Shown one piece after another: positions 8,588 through 18,628 of a stretch of 64,000 nt of DNA. Within the stretch, counting starts at the first letter, position 1; the number at the start of each line of letters is the position of its first letter. The notes below the pieces were generated by a model. That model was not told the DNA's origin and did not search any database. It worked only from the letters and a program-made list of their open reading frames with translations. Source of the stretch: Clostridia bacterium (lineage in GTDB: Bacteria > Bacillota > Clostridia > Oscillospirales > Acutalibacteraceae); the NCBI GenBank assembly GCA_017461625.1, contig JAFTXJ010000015.1, positions 1-64,000 on the forward strand, in the 5' to 3' direction. Position numbers and translations under genes: made by a program.

Positions 8588-10620
8588 TATTCACCTATAT
8601 AAACTGAAGTTGGATCAGATGATGAGGGTTCGGTAGGATCTTCAACCGGGTCAGTTACGGGCTCGGTAGGATCAACAAGAGAAAAAATCTGGTCATTATA
8701 GGTGTTTGGCGGGTCAGATGTGAAATTAATCAGACAAGAATAATAAAGCTGACCGTCAATATAAGCCTCTAATTTATCACTTGCTCCGTAGCCTTTGACC
8801 TCAACTGAATAGCCAGTTCCGCTCATAAGAACATTCTCTTCGGTTTTGATGGTTTCACCGTTTAATTTAATCTCAAGCTTTCTGAGATCCCATGTGCCGG
8901 GCAATCTGAATTTAACTGTGTGTTCAACGCTGGGGTCAGGACCTTTGCTGACGTAAATTATTACTTCTGTTCCCTCAGGAACCTTATCGCCGTCTGAAAT
9001 ACTTTGTGAAACTACAATACCGACAGCAATATTATCATCAAATATTTCTTCAACCTTAACATCAAGATTTAATGAATTAAGAAGAGTTTTTGCATCAGCT
9101 GTTTTAAGACCGGTAACGTCTTTAACCCTTACATATTCAACTTCTTCGCCTTCATATGCGTTATATTCAACAGTTACCACATCGCCTGCAGTTGCCATTG
9201 TGCCTGATGACGGAGAAACCTTAACAACAGTACCGGGGTCAATGCCTGCAAGCTCAACCTTACGCGGCTTAACCGTGAAACCTAAACCTTCAAGCTGAGA
9301 AACAACATAGGCATAATCGTTACCCACAAGGTTGTCGGGAATGGTAACCTGCTCACTGCTTACTGCAATTGTAAGCTGAATTACAGTTTTATCGGCATCG
9401 ATTTTTGTGCCTGCTTCAGGAGTCTGATCAATAACGGTACCGGGAGCCTGAGAATCATCATTGGTTACAAGCGGTTCGGCAAAATTGAAATCTTCATAAA
9501 CTCCTTCAATCTCATCATAATAATTCATTCCTATAAATTCGGGAACTTCAGTTTTGCTGAAAAGACCGATATCTACCCAACCGAAATGAACTGCAGCCAC
9601 ACTCAAAGCAGCTATACCGACAATCAAAGCAGCAATAATGCCTACAAGCACGGGAATTGTACGGTTTTTAACAACCTCTTCTTCCTCGTCCTCTTCATCT
9701 TCAATTTTAACAGGAGCCTTGGAAACAGGAGCTTTCTTTATAGATTTAGTCGGCTCGGTATCAACAAAGAATGAATAATTGAAACGAATAGAGGGATTAC
9801 GTTTGAACTCTTCAAGGTCAAGAATCATCTCTGCTGCTGACTGATAACGTTCATTTACATTCTTTTTCATTGCACGCATGATGATCTGCTCAAGGCCTAC
9901 GGGAATATCGGGATTAATTTTTGTGGGAAGCTCGGGGTCATTCTGAAGCTGCATAATGGCAACTGAAACAGAGCTGTCTGCCACAAAGGGGAGCTTACCT
10001 GTGAGCATTTCATAAAACATTACACCAACAGAATACAAATCTGCTCTGTCGTCAGTAACGTCACCTCTCGCCTGCTCGGGGCTAATATAATGAACAGAAC
10101 CGATTGTTGAATCGGAAAGGGTACGTGTTTCACTGCGGCTGAAGCGGGCAATACCAAAGTCGGTAACTCTGATTGTTCCGTTTTCAAGAAGCATAATGTT
10201 CTGAGGCTTGATGTCTCTGTGAACAACACCTTTGTCATGAGCGTGCTGAAGTGCACGGAGAATCTGCATAACAAAATAAACAGCTTCTTTCTGGTTAATA
10301 ACCTCTTGCTGCTCAATATATTCTTTAAGGGTGATACCTTCAACATATTCCATAACTATGTATTGAAGCTTGTCACCATAACTCACGTCAAAAACTCTGA
10401 CGATATTTGGATGTGAAAGAACCGCAATTGCTTTTGATTCATTTTTAAAGCGACGGCGGAATTCTTCATTAGCAAGATACTCTTCTTTAAGAACTTTAAC
10501 GGCAACAATACGGTCGTCAATAATATCATAGGCTTTATAAACAACAGCCATACCGCCAACACCGATAATCTCACGGATTTCATAGCGGCCGTCAAGACGT
10601 TTTCCTACATAACTTTCCAT
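8587..10620 (-). CDS. prkC: PASTA-domain Ser/Thr protein kinase (PrkC/PknB/Stk type)
   Basis: Membrane kinase that senses peptidoglycan fragments and phosphorylates cell-wall, translation and germination targets. With the start at ATG 10620 (GAGGTG six bases upstream) it has 677 residues; an in-frame ATG 75 bases further up would overlap the phosphatase gene and lacks spacing. Kinase motifs: glycine loop GVGGMAVVY (20-28), Lys42, HRDIKPQN (134-141), DFG (154-156). A transmembrane segment at about 322-348 separates it from three PASTA repeats (about 355-565) and a small C-terminal beta-rich domain ending in a T/P/E-rich tail. It is paired with the PP2C phosphatase upstream. Confidence 0.95.
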   Translation of the reverse strand: MESYVGKRLDGRYEIREIIGVGGMAVVYKAYDIIDDRIVAVKVLKEEYLANEEFRRRFKNESKAIAVLSHPNIVRVFDVSYGDKLQYIVMEYVEGITLKEYIEQQEVINQKEAVYFVMQILRALQHAHDKGVVHRDIKPQNIMLLENGTIRVTDFGIARFSRSETRTLSDSTIGSVHYISPEQARGDVTDDRADLYSVGVMFYEMLTGKLPFVADSSVSVAIMQLQNDPELPTKINPDIPVGLEQIIMRAMKKNVNERYQSAAEMILDLEEFKRNPSIRFNYSFFVDTEPTKSIKKAPVSKAPVKIEDEEDEEEEVVKNRTIPVLVGIIAALIVGIAALSVAAVHFGWVDIGLFSKTEVPEFIGMNYYDEIEGVYEDFNFAEPLVTNDDSQAPGTVIDQTPEAGTKIDADKTVIQLTIAVSSEQVTIPDNLVGNDYAYVVSQLEGLGFTVKPRKVELAGIDPGTVVKVSPSSGTMATAGDVVTVEYNAYEGEEVEYVRVKDVTGLKTADAKTLLNSLNLDVKVEEIFDDNIAVGIVVSQSISDGDKVPEGTEVIIYVSKGPDPSVEHTVKFRLPGTWDLRKLEIKLNGETIKTEENVLMSGTGYSVEVKGYGASDKLEAYIDGQLYYSCLINFTSDPPNTYNDQIFSLVDPTEPVTDPVEDPTEPSSSDPTSVYIGE

Positions 10621-10630
10621 AAAATTCACC

Positions 10631-11359
10631 TCAGTTTGAAAGAGTAACAACCGTAATATTGTCTCCCCCGCCGTTTTCATTGGCAGCTTTAACAAGGTTG
10701 TCGGCTATTTCATATCTGTCACTGTTATGTGAAACAGTGCAAATTTCAGTTTCGTTTACATAATTGGTCAAGCCGTCTGTGCAGATGAGAACGATGTCGT
10801 TATCTTTATCCATTTCTTCTCTGAAAAAGTCGGCTCTGATCTCTTTGTCAACACCAAGAGCTCTTGTGATTATATTCTTTTTAGGGTGGTATCTTGCCTC
10901 TTCTTTTGTGATTTCGCCGTTATCAATCATGTTTTGAACAACTGAGTGATCGGTTGTGACCTGAAACAGTGAATCAGACATAATGTATGCACGGCTGTCA
11001 CCCACGCTGGCAACATAAACAATGTCAACATTAACAATTACGGCAACCACGGTTGTGCCCATACCTGCAAGGGCTTCATTCTTTTTAGAAGCATCAAAAA
11101 CCAATGCATTGGCACTTTCAACGGCAGAAATCAATAAATTTTTAATTGAGTTGTCACTCATTCCCTGATGATAACAGGTAGCAATTTTTTCAGAAATAAC
11201 CTTTACGGCAGTTGCGCTGGCAACGTTACCGCCTGCGGTTCCGCCCATACCGTCACACACAACTGCCCATGCCACATTACCCGGAAGCTCGCCTGCCGCG
11301 TATGAATCCTGATTATTGGCACGAACCATACCTTTATCACTTTTTGCAGATATTTTCAT
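10631..11359 (-). CDS. prpC: PP2C-type Ser/Thr protein phosphatase
   Basis: Metal-dependent phosphatase (242 aa) that reverses PrkC phosphorylation. Metal-binding acidic motifs are visible: VCDGMGGTAGGN near residue 34, GDSRAY near 118, and CTDGLTNYV near 192. It lies 10 bases upstream of prkC and 2 bases downstream of rlmN, the standard Firmicutes order. Confidence 0.95.
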   Translation of the reverse strand: MKISAKSDKGMVRANNQDSYAAGELPGNVAWAVVCDGMGGTAGGNVASATAVKVISEKIATCYHQGMSDNSIKNLLISAVESANALVFDASKKNEALAGMGTTVVAVIVNVDIVYVASVGDSRAYIMSDSLFQVTTDHSVVQNMIDNGEITKEEARYHPKKNIITRALGVDKEIRADFFREEMDKDNDIVLICTDGLTNYVNETEICTVSHNSDRYEIADNLVKAANENGGGDNITVVTLSN

Positions 11360-11361
11360 AA

Positions 11362-12417
11362 TTACTCCCTCCCAATCGGAGATTGTTTTTCATGCCTTGA
11401 GCGAAGCTGACCGCAAGAGGCATCTATATCTGAACCAAGGCTTCTTCTTACAGTGACATTCACACCTTGGGAACTTAGAATGTCACAGAATTTTTTGAGT
11501 GTTTTTTCTCCGCTGCGTTTGTGGGAGCTTTCATCAATTTCATTTGCAGGAATCAGATTAACGTGGCATAACATACCTTTAACAAGGTCAACCAGCCTTT
11601 TGGCACATTCGGGTGTATCGTTAACCCCTGCAATCATTGCATATTCAAAAGAAATTCTTCTTGAAGTTTTTTTAGTGTATAACCTGCACACTTTCATAAG
11701 TTCATCTAACGGGTATTTGCGATTGACCGGCATTACTTTTGAGCGCAGTTCATTTTCGGGAGCGTGGAGAGAAACAGACAGCGTAATCTGCAGATTCTTT
11801 TCCATAAGCTCATACATACGCGGCACTATACCGCAGGTTGAAAGAGATATGTTTCTCATGCCGAGGTTGAGACCTTTTTCATCACCAACCAATTCAAGGA
11901 ATCGCATGGCATTGTCAAAATTATCGAGAGGCTCACCCATTCCCATTATAACAACGTGAGAAACTCTTATATTCATATCTCGCTGGGCGGCATGAATCTG
12001 ACCTATCATTTCACCGGCTGAGAGGTTACGCACGCAACCGCTTTTGGTCGAAGCACAGAACATACAACCCATTTTGCAACCTACCTGTGATGATATACAC
12101 AAGGTGTAGCCGTATTTATATTTCATTAAAACGGATTCAATAAACTCACCGTCGTGAAGGCGAAAAAGATACTTGACTGTTCCGTCAATTTTTGAAACAC
12201 GCTTTAACTCGATTTCACAACAATTAAGAGGATATTTTTCATTGAGAGTCTGACGCAAATCCTTGGAGATGTTGGTCATCTCATCATAGCTTGAAACACC
12301 GACCTTCTGAAGCCAGGAGTAAAGCTGATCTGCTCTGAATTTAGGCAGACCCAAATCGGAGCAAAGCTGACGAATTTCGTCATTATTCATTGATTTTATA
12401 TCGGTAATCAGGCTCAA
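11362..12417 (-). CDS. rlmN: 23S rRNA (A2503-C2)/tRNA(A37-C2) methyltransferase RlmN
   Basis: Radical-SAM enzyme that methylates A2503 of 23S rRNA and A37 of some tRNAs. The cluster motif C-x3-C-x2-C (CKMGCMFC) is near residues 111-118, the GMGEPL motif follows, and the resolving cysteine is in ASCGQLR near 338. 351 residues is the normal length. The start overlaps the rsmB stop by four bases. Confidence 0.96.
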   Translation of the reverse strand: MSLITDIKSMNNDEIRQLCSDLGLPKFRADQLYSWLQKVGVSSYDEMTNISKDLRQTLNEKYPLNCCEIELKRVSKIDGTVKYLFRLHDGEFIESVLMKYKYGYTLCISSQVGCKMGCMFCASTKSGCVRNLSAGEMIGQIHAAQRDMNIRVSHVVIMGMGEPLDNFDNAMRFLELVGDEKGLNLGMRNISLSTCGIVPRMYELMEKNLQITLSVSLHAPENELRSKVMPVNRKYPLDELMKVCRLYTKKTSRRISFEYAMIAGVNDTPECAKRLVDLVKGMLCHVNLIPANEIDESSHKRSGEKTLKKFCDILSSQGVNVTVRRSLGSDIDASCGQLRSRHEKQSPIGRE

Positions 12418-13736
12418 GAGTCTATCCTCCTGCGAATAGCTGAAACAAAGAAGCCGTCACTGTTATGAATGTGTGGCATCAATGTTATCCAATCGGTGTC
12501 TTCACCGTAACGTGGCAATTCGGGAAGCACCCTAACGGATTCAAAATCACTGTTTTCACTAAGAAAACGAGTTATAACATCTTCATTTTCTGCCGGATTA
12601 AGCGAGCAGGTGGAATATACCAGAACTCCGCCTTTTTTAAGATAATCCGCAGACACTTTCAATATAGAATACTGTATTTCAGGCAATTTGTCAACCTCAG
12701 CAGGGTCTTTGAAGCGTATCTCGGGCTTGCGGCGGATAACACCAAGTCCTGCACAAGGAACATCGCAAAGGATTTTATCAGCCTTTGGAAAGCTACTATT
12801 ATGTAAACTGCCGTCATTTAAAACGGTGTCAATAACAGATATATTTAATCTTTCTGCACCGCTTTTTATAAGATTTAATCTGCTCTCGTAAACATCACAG
12901 GCTATGATTTTACCGTTATTTTGCATATACTGAGCCGTAGTAAAAGCCTTACCTCCCGGGGCTGAGCAAATGTCGATAACCGTATCCCCTTCTTTGGCCT
13001 CAAGAGCTTTACAGCAAAACTGCGAGGCAGTATCCTGAACGTGAAAAAGACCTTCATCATAAGCCTTAAGGGATTTGAGTGAGCCTGCCTTTTCAAGGAT
13101 AACTGCATTTTCATCAAAATCAGCTTTATGGCAATTGATATTATGAGAAGCAAAATCTGCAATAAGTTTATCACTTGTGGTCTTAAGAGTGTTAACTCTG
13201 ATAACAGTTTCTGCCCCGCCCAGTGATGATTTGGCTATTTTCACAGCATTTTCTTCACCGTAAGCATCTTTCCACAGCTTTATGAGCCACTTTGGGCAGG
13301 AATATTTGATTGAATAATAGTAAAGTCCCTTTTTGTCAGGGAGAACAAGTCCGTTACTGCTGATTTTGCGAAGTATGGCATTAACAAGACCTGAAGCAAA
13401 AGAGCAGCCGTTATTTTTTACAAGCTTTACACTTTCGTTAACTGCGGCAGAATCAGGAACTTTATCCATAAACAAAATCTGATACGCACCCATTCTCAAA
13501 GCAACAAGAACACTTGCTTTGAGCTTTGACAGCGGTTGAGTCAGATATTGCTCAATCTGATAATCAAGAGTAATTAACCTTTCAACAGTACCGTAAACCA
13601 AGGCAGAAACAAAGGCTTTGTCCACTGCACTTAAGGTTTGAGCATCAAGCTCTGCATCAAGTACAAGGTTGGAATAAGCAGAGTCTTTATGAATTTTTAA
13701 AAGAATATCAAAAGCACTTTGCCTTGGTGATTTCAT
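12414..13736 (-). CDS. rsmB: 16S rRNA (C967-C5)-methyltransferase RsmB
   Basis: 440-residue methyltransferase. The N-terminal NusB-like RNA-binding domain (about 1-145) is followed by the Rossmann domain with SAM motif DICSAPGGKA, the CDVPCAGLG cysteine motif and the catalytic YSTCS. It lies 2 bases after the zinc peptidase and overlaps rlmN. Confidence 0.95.
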   Translation of the reverse strand: MKSPRQSAFDILLKIHKDSAYSNLVLDAELDAQTLSAVDKAFVSALVYGTVERLITLDYQIEQYLTQPLSKLKASVLVALRMGAYQILFMDKVPDSAAVNESVKLVKNNGCSFASGLVNAILRKISSNGLVLPDKKGLYYYSIKYSCPKWLIKLWKDAYGEENAVKIAKSSLGGAETVIRVNTLKTTSDKLIADFASHNINCHKADFDENAVILEKAGSLKSLKAYDEGLFHVQDTASQFCCKALEAKEGDTVIDICSAPGGKAFTTAQYMQNNGKIIACDVYESRLNLIKSGAERLNISVIDTVLNDGSLHNSSFPKADKILCDVPCAGLGVIRRKPEIRFKDPAEVDKLPEIQYSILKVSADYLKKGGVLVYSTCSLNPAENEDVITRFLSENSDFESVRVLPELPRYGEDTDWITLMPHIHNSDGFFVSAIRRRIDS

Positions 13737-13738
13737 AA

Positions 13739-14461
13739 TTATCTCCTTCGGTTACCGGTAAAACGCAAAATATAATAAAGAAGGTTTGCAACAGAAGTTG
13801 CCAATGCAGCAACATAAGTCATAGCGGCAGCTGAAAGAACTTTTTTAGCCCCTTGAATTTCGTCTGCATCATATAAAAGTCCGTCAGATTCAATAACTTC
13901 CATAGCACGCTTGCTGGCATTAAACTCAACCGGAAGAGTTACAAGCTGAAAAACTGCAACAAGTCCGTAAAGAGCAAGACCTACATAAATCATCATTTCA
14001 CCGATATAAGCCATATTTGCAAGGGCTGCAATAAACATACCGATAAAAGCGATTAAAATACCGTATCTTGAACCGAAATTACAAACAGGAACAAGGGCAG
14101 TACGGATTTTGTTAGGCACATAGCCCTCAGCGTGCTGTGCAGCGTGACCTGCCTCGTGGCAAGCGATACCAACAGCTGCAACAGATGTGCTGTTATAAAC
14201 ACCCTCAGAAAGTCTTATCACTTTTTCATTAGGTGAATAATGGTCAGAAAGCTTACCTGCAACAGGCATAATCGCAACATCTGAAATTCCGTAGTGATTT
14301 AAAATCATCTGTGCCGCTGCAGCACCTGTTAAGCCCTTTGAATTTCTGATTGCAGAATATTTGTTATATGCACCCTTAACCTTGGACTGAGCAATCAAGC
14401 CAAGAATAAAAACAGGAAGCATAAAAAGAAGATATGAAAAATAACCGTAACCGTAAAACAT
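13739..14461 (-). CDS. Membrane zinc metallopeptidase (YugP family)
   Basis: A 240-residue membrane protein with the zinc motif HEAGHAAQ near residue 100 and about four hydrophobic segments: one at the start, a pair around 130-165 and one near the end. It fits the neutral zinc metallopeptidase family represented by B. subtilis YugP. The substrate is unknown. It lies between fmt and rsmB, an arrangement common in Clostridia. Confidence 0.9.
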   Translation of the reverse strand: MFYGYGYFSYLLFMLPVFILGLIAQSKVKGAYNKYSAIRNSKGLTGAAAAQMILNHYGISDVAIMPVAGKLSDHYSPNEKVIRLSEGVYNSTSVAAVGIACHEAGHAAQHAEGYVPNKIRTALVPVCNFGSRYGILIAFIGMFIAALANMAYIGEMMIYVGLALYGLVAVFQLVTLPVEFNASKRAMEVIESDGLLYDADEIQGAKKVLSAAAMTYVAALATSVANLLYYILRFTGNRRR

Positions 14462-14486
14462 AAGATTACTCCTTATCTGAATTAGT

Positions 14487-15413
14487 TCAGTTAAATTTTT
14501 CCCCTGTCGGAATCGGATTACCCCTCAAAAAGTCGGCGGCAGGCATAGCTTTTTTGCCCTGTGCCTGAAGTGTTACAATTTCAACACCGTTGCCGTCACC
14601 GCAAGCAACAACAAGTTTTTTTGAGCTTTCTGCAATTTCACCCGGTGCTCCTTTAACAGCACCGACTAAAACAGTTTTGTGAATTTTAAACAATCTTCCA
14701 CCGCAAACAGCAGTTGCACCCGGCCAAGGAGAAAGTCCTCTTACCTTATTATGAACCTCTTTAGCCGTTAAATTCCAATCTATAGGGCAAAGCTCTTTTG
14801 TGAGCATAGGTGCGTAGTTTGAAAGGGAATCATCCTGCTTCTGAGGTGTGACTTCACCTTTTTCAAGAGCTTTGATTGTGTCACTCATAACCTGAGCTCC
14901 CATAACACTCAATTTATCGTGAAGCTCCCCTGCTGTTTCATTTTCATCAATAGGAGTTTCGGCTTTTAAGAGCATATCACCCGTATCAAGACCGACATCC
15001 ATCTGCATAGAAGTTACACCGCTTACGGTTTCACCGTCAACAACGCTCCACTGAATAGGAGCAGCACCCCTGTATTTCGGTAAAAGTGATGCGTGAATGT
15101 TGACACAACCGTATTTGGGAATATCAAGGATATTCTTTGGTAAAATCTGACCGTAAGCCACCACAATTATGATGTCGGGATTTATTTCACTCAACGCATC
15201 AAAAGCATCACTGTTGCGAAGCTTCTGCGGCTGGTAAACGGGAATATTATATTTTAAAGCCGTTTCTTTAACCGGTGGCGGCATCATATGATGACCACGG
15301 CCCTTCGGCTTATCGGGTTGGGTATAAACTGCCGCAACCTCATGGCCGTCGCCTATCAATCTTTCAAGGCAAGGAACGGAAAATTCGGGAGTTCCCATAA
15401 AAACAACTTTCAT
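14487..15413 (-). CDS. fmt: Methionyl-tRNA formyltransferase
   Basis: Formylates initiator Met-tRNA. The 308-residue protein carries the signature NIHASLLPKYRGAAPIQW near residue 107, VVAYGQILP before it and a C-terminal OB-like domain (about 205-308). It overlaps def by one base, the usual def-fmt pairing. Confidence 0.96.
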   Translation of the reverse strand: MKVVFMGTPEFSVPCLERLIGDGHEVAAVYTQPDKPKGRGHHMMPPPVKETALKYNIPVYQPQKLRNSDAFDALSEINPDIIIVVAYGQILPKNILDIPKYGCVNIHASLLPKYRGAAPIQWSVVDGETVSGVTSMQMDVGLDTGDMLLKAETPIDENETAGELHDKLSVMGAQVMSDTIKALEKGEVTPQKQDDSLSNYAPMLTKELCPIDWNLTAKEVHNKVRGLSPWPGATAVCGGRLFKIHKTVLVGAVKGAPGEIAESSKKLVVACGDGNGVEIVTLQAQGKKAMPAADFLRGNPIPTGEKFN

Positions 15414-15880
15414 TATTCTACCTCATCAGGCTCAAGCATTCTTACAACCTTGTCAATATAAAGAGTTCCGTCAAGGTGATCAAGCTCATGGCAGAAGCAA
15501 CGTGCTTTTAAGTCTTCACCTTTATAGATTACCCATTTACCCTCACGGTTCTGAGCCTTAACAATAACCCATTTAGGTCGGCGTGTGATACCGTATTCAC
15601 CGGGAACAGAAAGGCAGCCTTCAGCCTCTTCCTGAATTTCTTCACTTTTTTCGGTAATTTCAGGGTTTACAAGCTCAATATAGCCGTCACCAACATCAAT
15701 TACCACAACCCTTTTTAACACTCCAACCTGAGGAGCAGCAAGCCCTGCACCCTCGGCTTTATAAAGAGTTTCTTTCATATCGTCAAGAAGGTCCCAAAGA
15801 CGCTTATCAAAAACCTCAACCTTACGGCTGATTTTGCGCAAAACCGGATCTTCTTTTGTTACAATTTTTCTTAATGCCAT
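15413..15880 (-). CDS. def: Peptide deformylase
   Basis: Removes the formyl group from new proteins. All three family motifs are present: GAGLAAPQVG, EGCLSVPG (metal-binding Cys) and CHELDHLDG (HExxH metal site). The start was set to ATG 15880 (MALRKIV), seven bases after AGGTGA; a GTG nine bases further up overlaps that Shine-Dalgarno. 155 residues. Confidence 0.95.
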   Translation of the reverse strand: MALRKIVTKEDPVLRKISRKVEVFDKRLWDLLDDMKETLYKAEGAGLAAPQVGVLKRVVVIDVGDGYIELVNPEITEKSEEIQEEAEGCLSVPGEYGITRRPKWVIVKAQNREGKWVIYKGEDLKARCFCHELDHLDGTLYIDKVVRMLEPDEVE

Positions 15881-15898
15881 AATAATCACCTGTAATTA

Positions 15899-18343
15899 CT
15901 AAATAAGAGTTTGTGAATTCATATCAATATAAACAGTTACATCGCTAAAAGAATTTTTCTTTGAAAAAGATGTAAGTAAATCCCCCAGATCTTTTCTGAA
16001 GCGAGTACTGTTTTTGCATTTTAAAATAAGTCTGTGTCTGTATTTATTGCTGATTTTGGACACCCTTGCAGGCATCGGACCAAGGGCAATAACGCGGTGA
16101 GATGAAAGTGAGTCTTTTACCATTTCAAAAAAGTTTTGTGAAGCGGCTCTAACCTTTGCATCATCCATACCTACAAATCCGATTAAACACAAATCGCAAA
16201 AAGGCGGATAAATCAGCATTTTTCTCATTTCAATCTCTTCTTTATAGAAGCTTTCATAGTCCTGCTCGGCGGCAAGTCGAATAACCTCGTTTTCGGGGTT
16301 AATGGTCTGAATAATTGCCGTACCCTCATACTGACCTCTGCCTGAACGCCCCACCACCTGAGTGATTAAATCAAAGGTACGTTCCTGAGAACGGAAGTCA
16401 TCGCTAAAAAGCTGACTGTCTGCTGAAATTACGCCAACCAAAGTAACATTTTCAAAGTCAAGCCCTTTTGCCACCATCTGTGTGCCAAGCATAATGTCAT
16501 ACTCATGGTTTGCAAAAGCCTTGAGCTTTTCTTCGTGAGAAAATCGTGACATTGTTGTATCGGCATCCATCCTGAGCACCCTCGCCTCGGGGAGAAGGTT
16601 TTGAAGCTCATCCTGAATTTTTTGAGTGCCGAAGCCTGAATATCGCATATCGTTACTGCCGCATTCAGGGCACTTGGTGGTAAACGGAACGGAATATCCG
16701 CAATAATGGCACATCAGCCTGCCGTTTGCATGATGATATGTCATTGAAATACTGCAAGATGGGCAAGTTACCACCTCACCACAGCTTTTGCACGCAACAA
16801 ATGTGTTGAAGCCTCGCCTGTTCATCAACAAAATAGACTGACGCTTATTTTCAAGATTTTCTTTAAGGGCATCTGCCAAATCACGGCTGAGACCAATTGA
16901 ATCATCAAGCCCATTTAAAAGCATATCCACAACCCTGACCTTGGGTAACTGAGCCTGAGCATAACGCTTTGAAAGCAAGTTAAGCTGATATTTTCCGCTT
17001 TTGGCAAGGGCATAAGTTTCAATTGACGGTGTTGCAGAAGCCAGCACCAGAACCGCATTGTTTTTAGCACATCTGAATCGTGCAGCGTCCTTTGCGTTAT
17101 AGCGTGGGGTCTGCTCTGATTTGTAGGTATGCTCCTGCTCCTCATCAATAATAATAAGCCCTATATTTTCAACAGGTGCAAAAACTGCACTGCGAGTGCC
17201 GATAACAATTTTTGCTTCTTTGTTTTTGACTCTTTTCCATTCGTCGGCACGCTGACCAACTGAAAGAGCTGAGTGGAAAACAGCAATTTCTTTGCCGTAA
17301 CGTTTATGAAAAAGGTTAAGTGTTTGCGGTGTGAGAGAAATTTCGGGCACCATCACTATAACAGTTTTGCCCTTTTTTATAACTTCATCAATAAGGCGAA
17401 GATATACGCTTGTTTTGCCTGACCCTGTTACACCAAAAAGGAGCGAAACTCCGCCTTTGCCCTTATTATAAAGGGAAAGGATATTATCGTAAGCACTTTG
17501 CTGCTCATCTGATAAAATAATTTCTTTAGGTGCTTCGGGAGAAGCTATATCTTCATAAGGATTTCTGCTGATTTCATTGTCATAAAAGCTGACAAGTTCC
17601 TTCCTTTCAAGGGCAGTTACCACTGCAGGAGTGAAGCCTGTGAAATAGCAGATTTCTTTAATTGAGGCAGTACCGACATCTTTTAATAAATTAAGCACTT
17701 CTTTTTGCTTTACAGAAAGCTTTATTGCTCCGTCAACAGCTTCTTCGCCCTCATTTGTAAGGCGAACCATGCGAACTGTTTTGTCTCCAAGGCGGCGAAC
17801 AGCCTCATTATTGGTGCAAAGATAGCCTTTTTTGAGCATTTTTTCAAGAATGGTGCTGTCATTTTTGTAGCCGTATTTTGAAAGGATTTTTGCCCCCTCT
17901 TTATACTCATTGGACTTTTGCAAAAAGGAGTAAATCTGCTTTTCGTCATCGGTCATAGAGGAAGTATCCGCATCAGGCACGGCAGTGTAAGTAACAACAG
18001 TTTTATGGGTAACACCCACAGGCAAAACAGCCTTGAATGCTTCAAACAGTGTGCAGAAGGTTCGGTCCTTAAGCCAGATTACAAGCTCCAGCATTTCACC
18101 GTTTATAAGCGGAGTTTCATCAATGAGCTTTGAAACGGATTTAAGCCCTTTGGCTGAATCGACCTCCGTTTTGCTTATTATAAAACCCTGTCTGCCCTTA
18201 TTGCCTGCACCGAAAGGCACCATAACCCTGCAGCCGGGAGCAGCTTTGTCGGCAAGCTCATGAGGAAGCAGGTATGTGTATTCAATATCAAAGTGATATG
18301 CCGTATTTTCAACAGCAACGGTAACTGCCGTTTTACTCAACAC
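15899..18343 (-). CDS. priA: Primosomal protein N' / replication-restart helicase PriA
   Basis: DNA helicase that reloads the replication fork. The N-terminal 3'-end-binding domain (about 1-110) leads to a winged-helix region, then Walker A GVTGSGKTSVY, DEEQ box (IDEEQEH) and the zinc-binding region of paired CxxC motifs (CKSCGE, CPSCS, CHYCG, CPECG). About 814 residues. GGAGG at the 5' end allows GTG 18343 (5-base spacing) or TTG 18340 (8 bases); the further GTG at 18349 overlaps the Shine-Dalgarno and is unlikely. Confidence 0.95.
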   Translation of the reverse strand: MLSKTAVTVAVENTAYHFDIEYTYLLPHELADKAAPGCRVMVPFGAGNKGRQGFIISKTEVDSAKGLKSVSKLIDETPLINGEMLELVIWLKDRTFCTLFEAFKAVLPVGVTHKTVVTYTAVPDADTSSMTDDEKQIYSFLQKSNEYKEGAKILSKYGYKNDSTILEKMLKKGYLCTNNEAVRRLGDKTVRMVRLTNEGEEAVDGAIKLSVKQKEVLNLLKDVGTASIKEICYFTGFTPAVVTALERKELVSFYDNEISRNPYEDIASPEAPKEIILSDEQQSAYDNILSLYNKGKGGVSLLFGVTGSGKTSVYLRLIDEVIKKGKTVIVMVPEISLTPQTLNLFHKRYGKEIAVFHSALSVGQRADEWKRVKNKEAKIVIGTRSAVFAPVENIGLIIIDEEQEHTYKSEQTPRYNAKDAARFRCAKNNAVLVLASATPSIETYALAKSGKYQLNLLSKRYAQAQLPKVRVVDMLLNGLDDSIGLSRDLADALKENLENKRQSILLMNRRGFNTFVACKSCGEVVTCPSCSISMTYHHANGRLMCHYCGYSVPFTTKCPECGSNDMRYSGFGTQKIQDELQNLLPEARVLRMDADTTMSRFSHEEKLKAFANHEYDIMLGTQMVAKGLDFENVTLVGVISADSQLFSDDFRSQERTFDLITQVVGRSGRGQYEGTAIIQTINPENEVIRLAAEQDYESFYKEEIEMRKMLIYPPFCDLCLIGFVGMDDAKVRAASQNFFEMVKDSLSSHRVIALGPMPARVSKISNKYRHRLILKCKNSTRFRKDLGDLLTSFSKKNSFSDVTVYIDMNSQTLI

Positions 18344-18376
18344 ACCCACCTCCCATACATATGTAGATTAAGATTA

Positions 18377-18610
18377 TTAAAGATTACGGATCTCTTCAGG
18401 CTCTACTACTTCGTATTCACCTTTAACGATTTCATCAATAGCGATGCTTACAGGCTTTTCTGTGAGGATGATTTTGTTTGCTTCAGCTTCTTCTGAAATC
18501 TCTCTTGCTCTTTTGGCTGTTGCTCTTACAAGTGAGTAACGGCTGATGTGACCTGAAAGAACTTCTTTCAAATCGGGGTTGAATTTTAAATCTCTGTCCT
18601 GTGTAAACAT
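18377..18610 (-). CDS. rpoZ: RNA polymerase omega subunit
   Basis: 77-residue omega subunit, which helps assemble the beta' subunit. It shows the conserved RYSLVRATAKRAREI helix and sits between gmk and priA, its standard place. AAAGGAGATATAATT precedes the ATG. Confidence 0.93.
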   Translation of the reverse strand: MFTQDRDLKFNPDLKEVLSGHISRYSLVRATAKRAREISEEAEANKIILTEKPVSIAIDEIVKGEYEVVEPEEIRNL

Positions 18611-18628
18611 AATTATATCTCCTTTAAA

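Noticed and set aside
10621..10695. N-terminal extension of the PASTA kinase
   Set aside because: The upstream start lacks a Shine-Dalgarno and overlaps the phosphatase; ATG 10620 has GAGGTG at good spacing and gives the normal kinase start.
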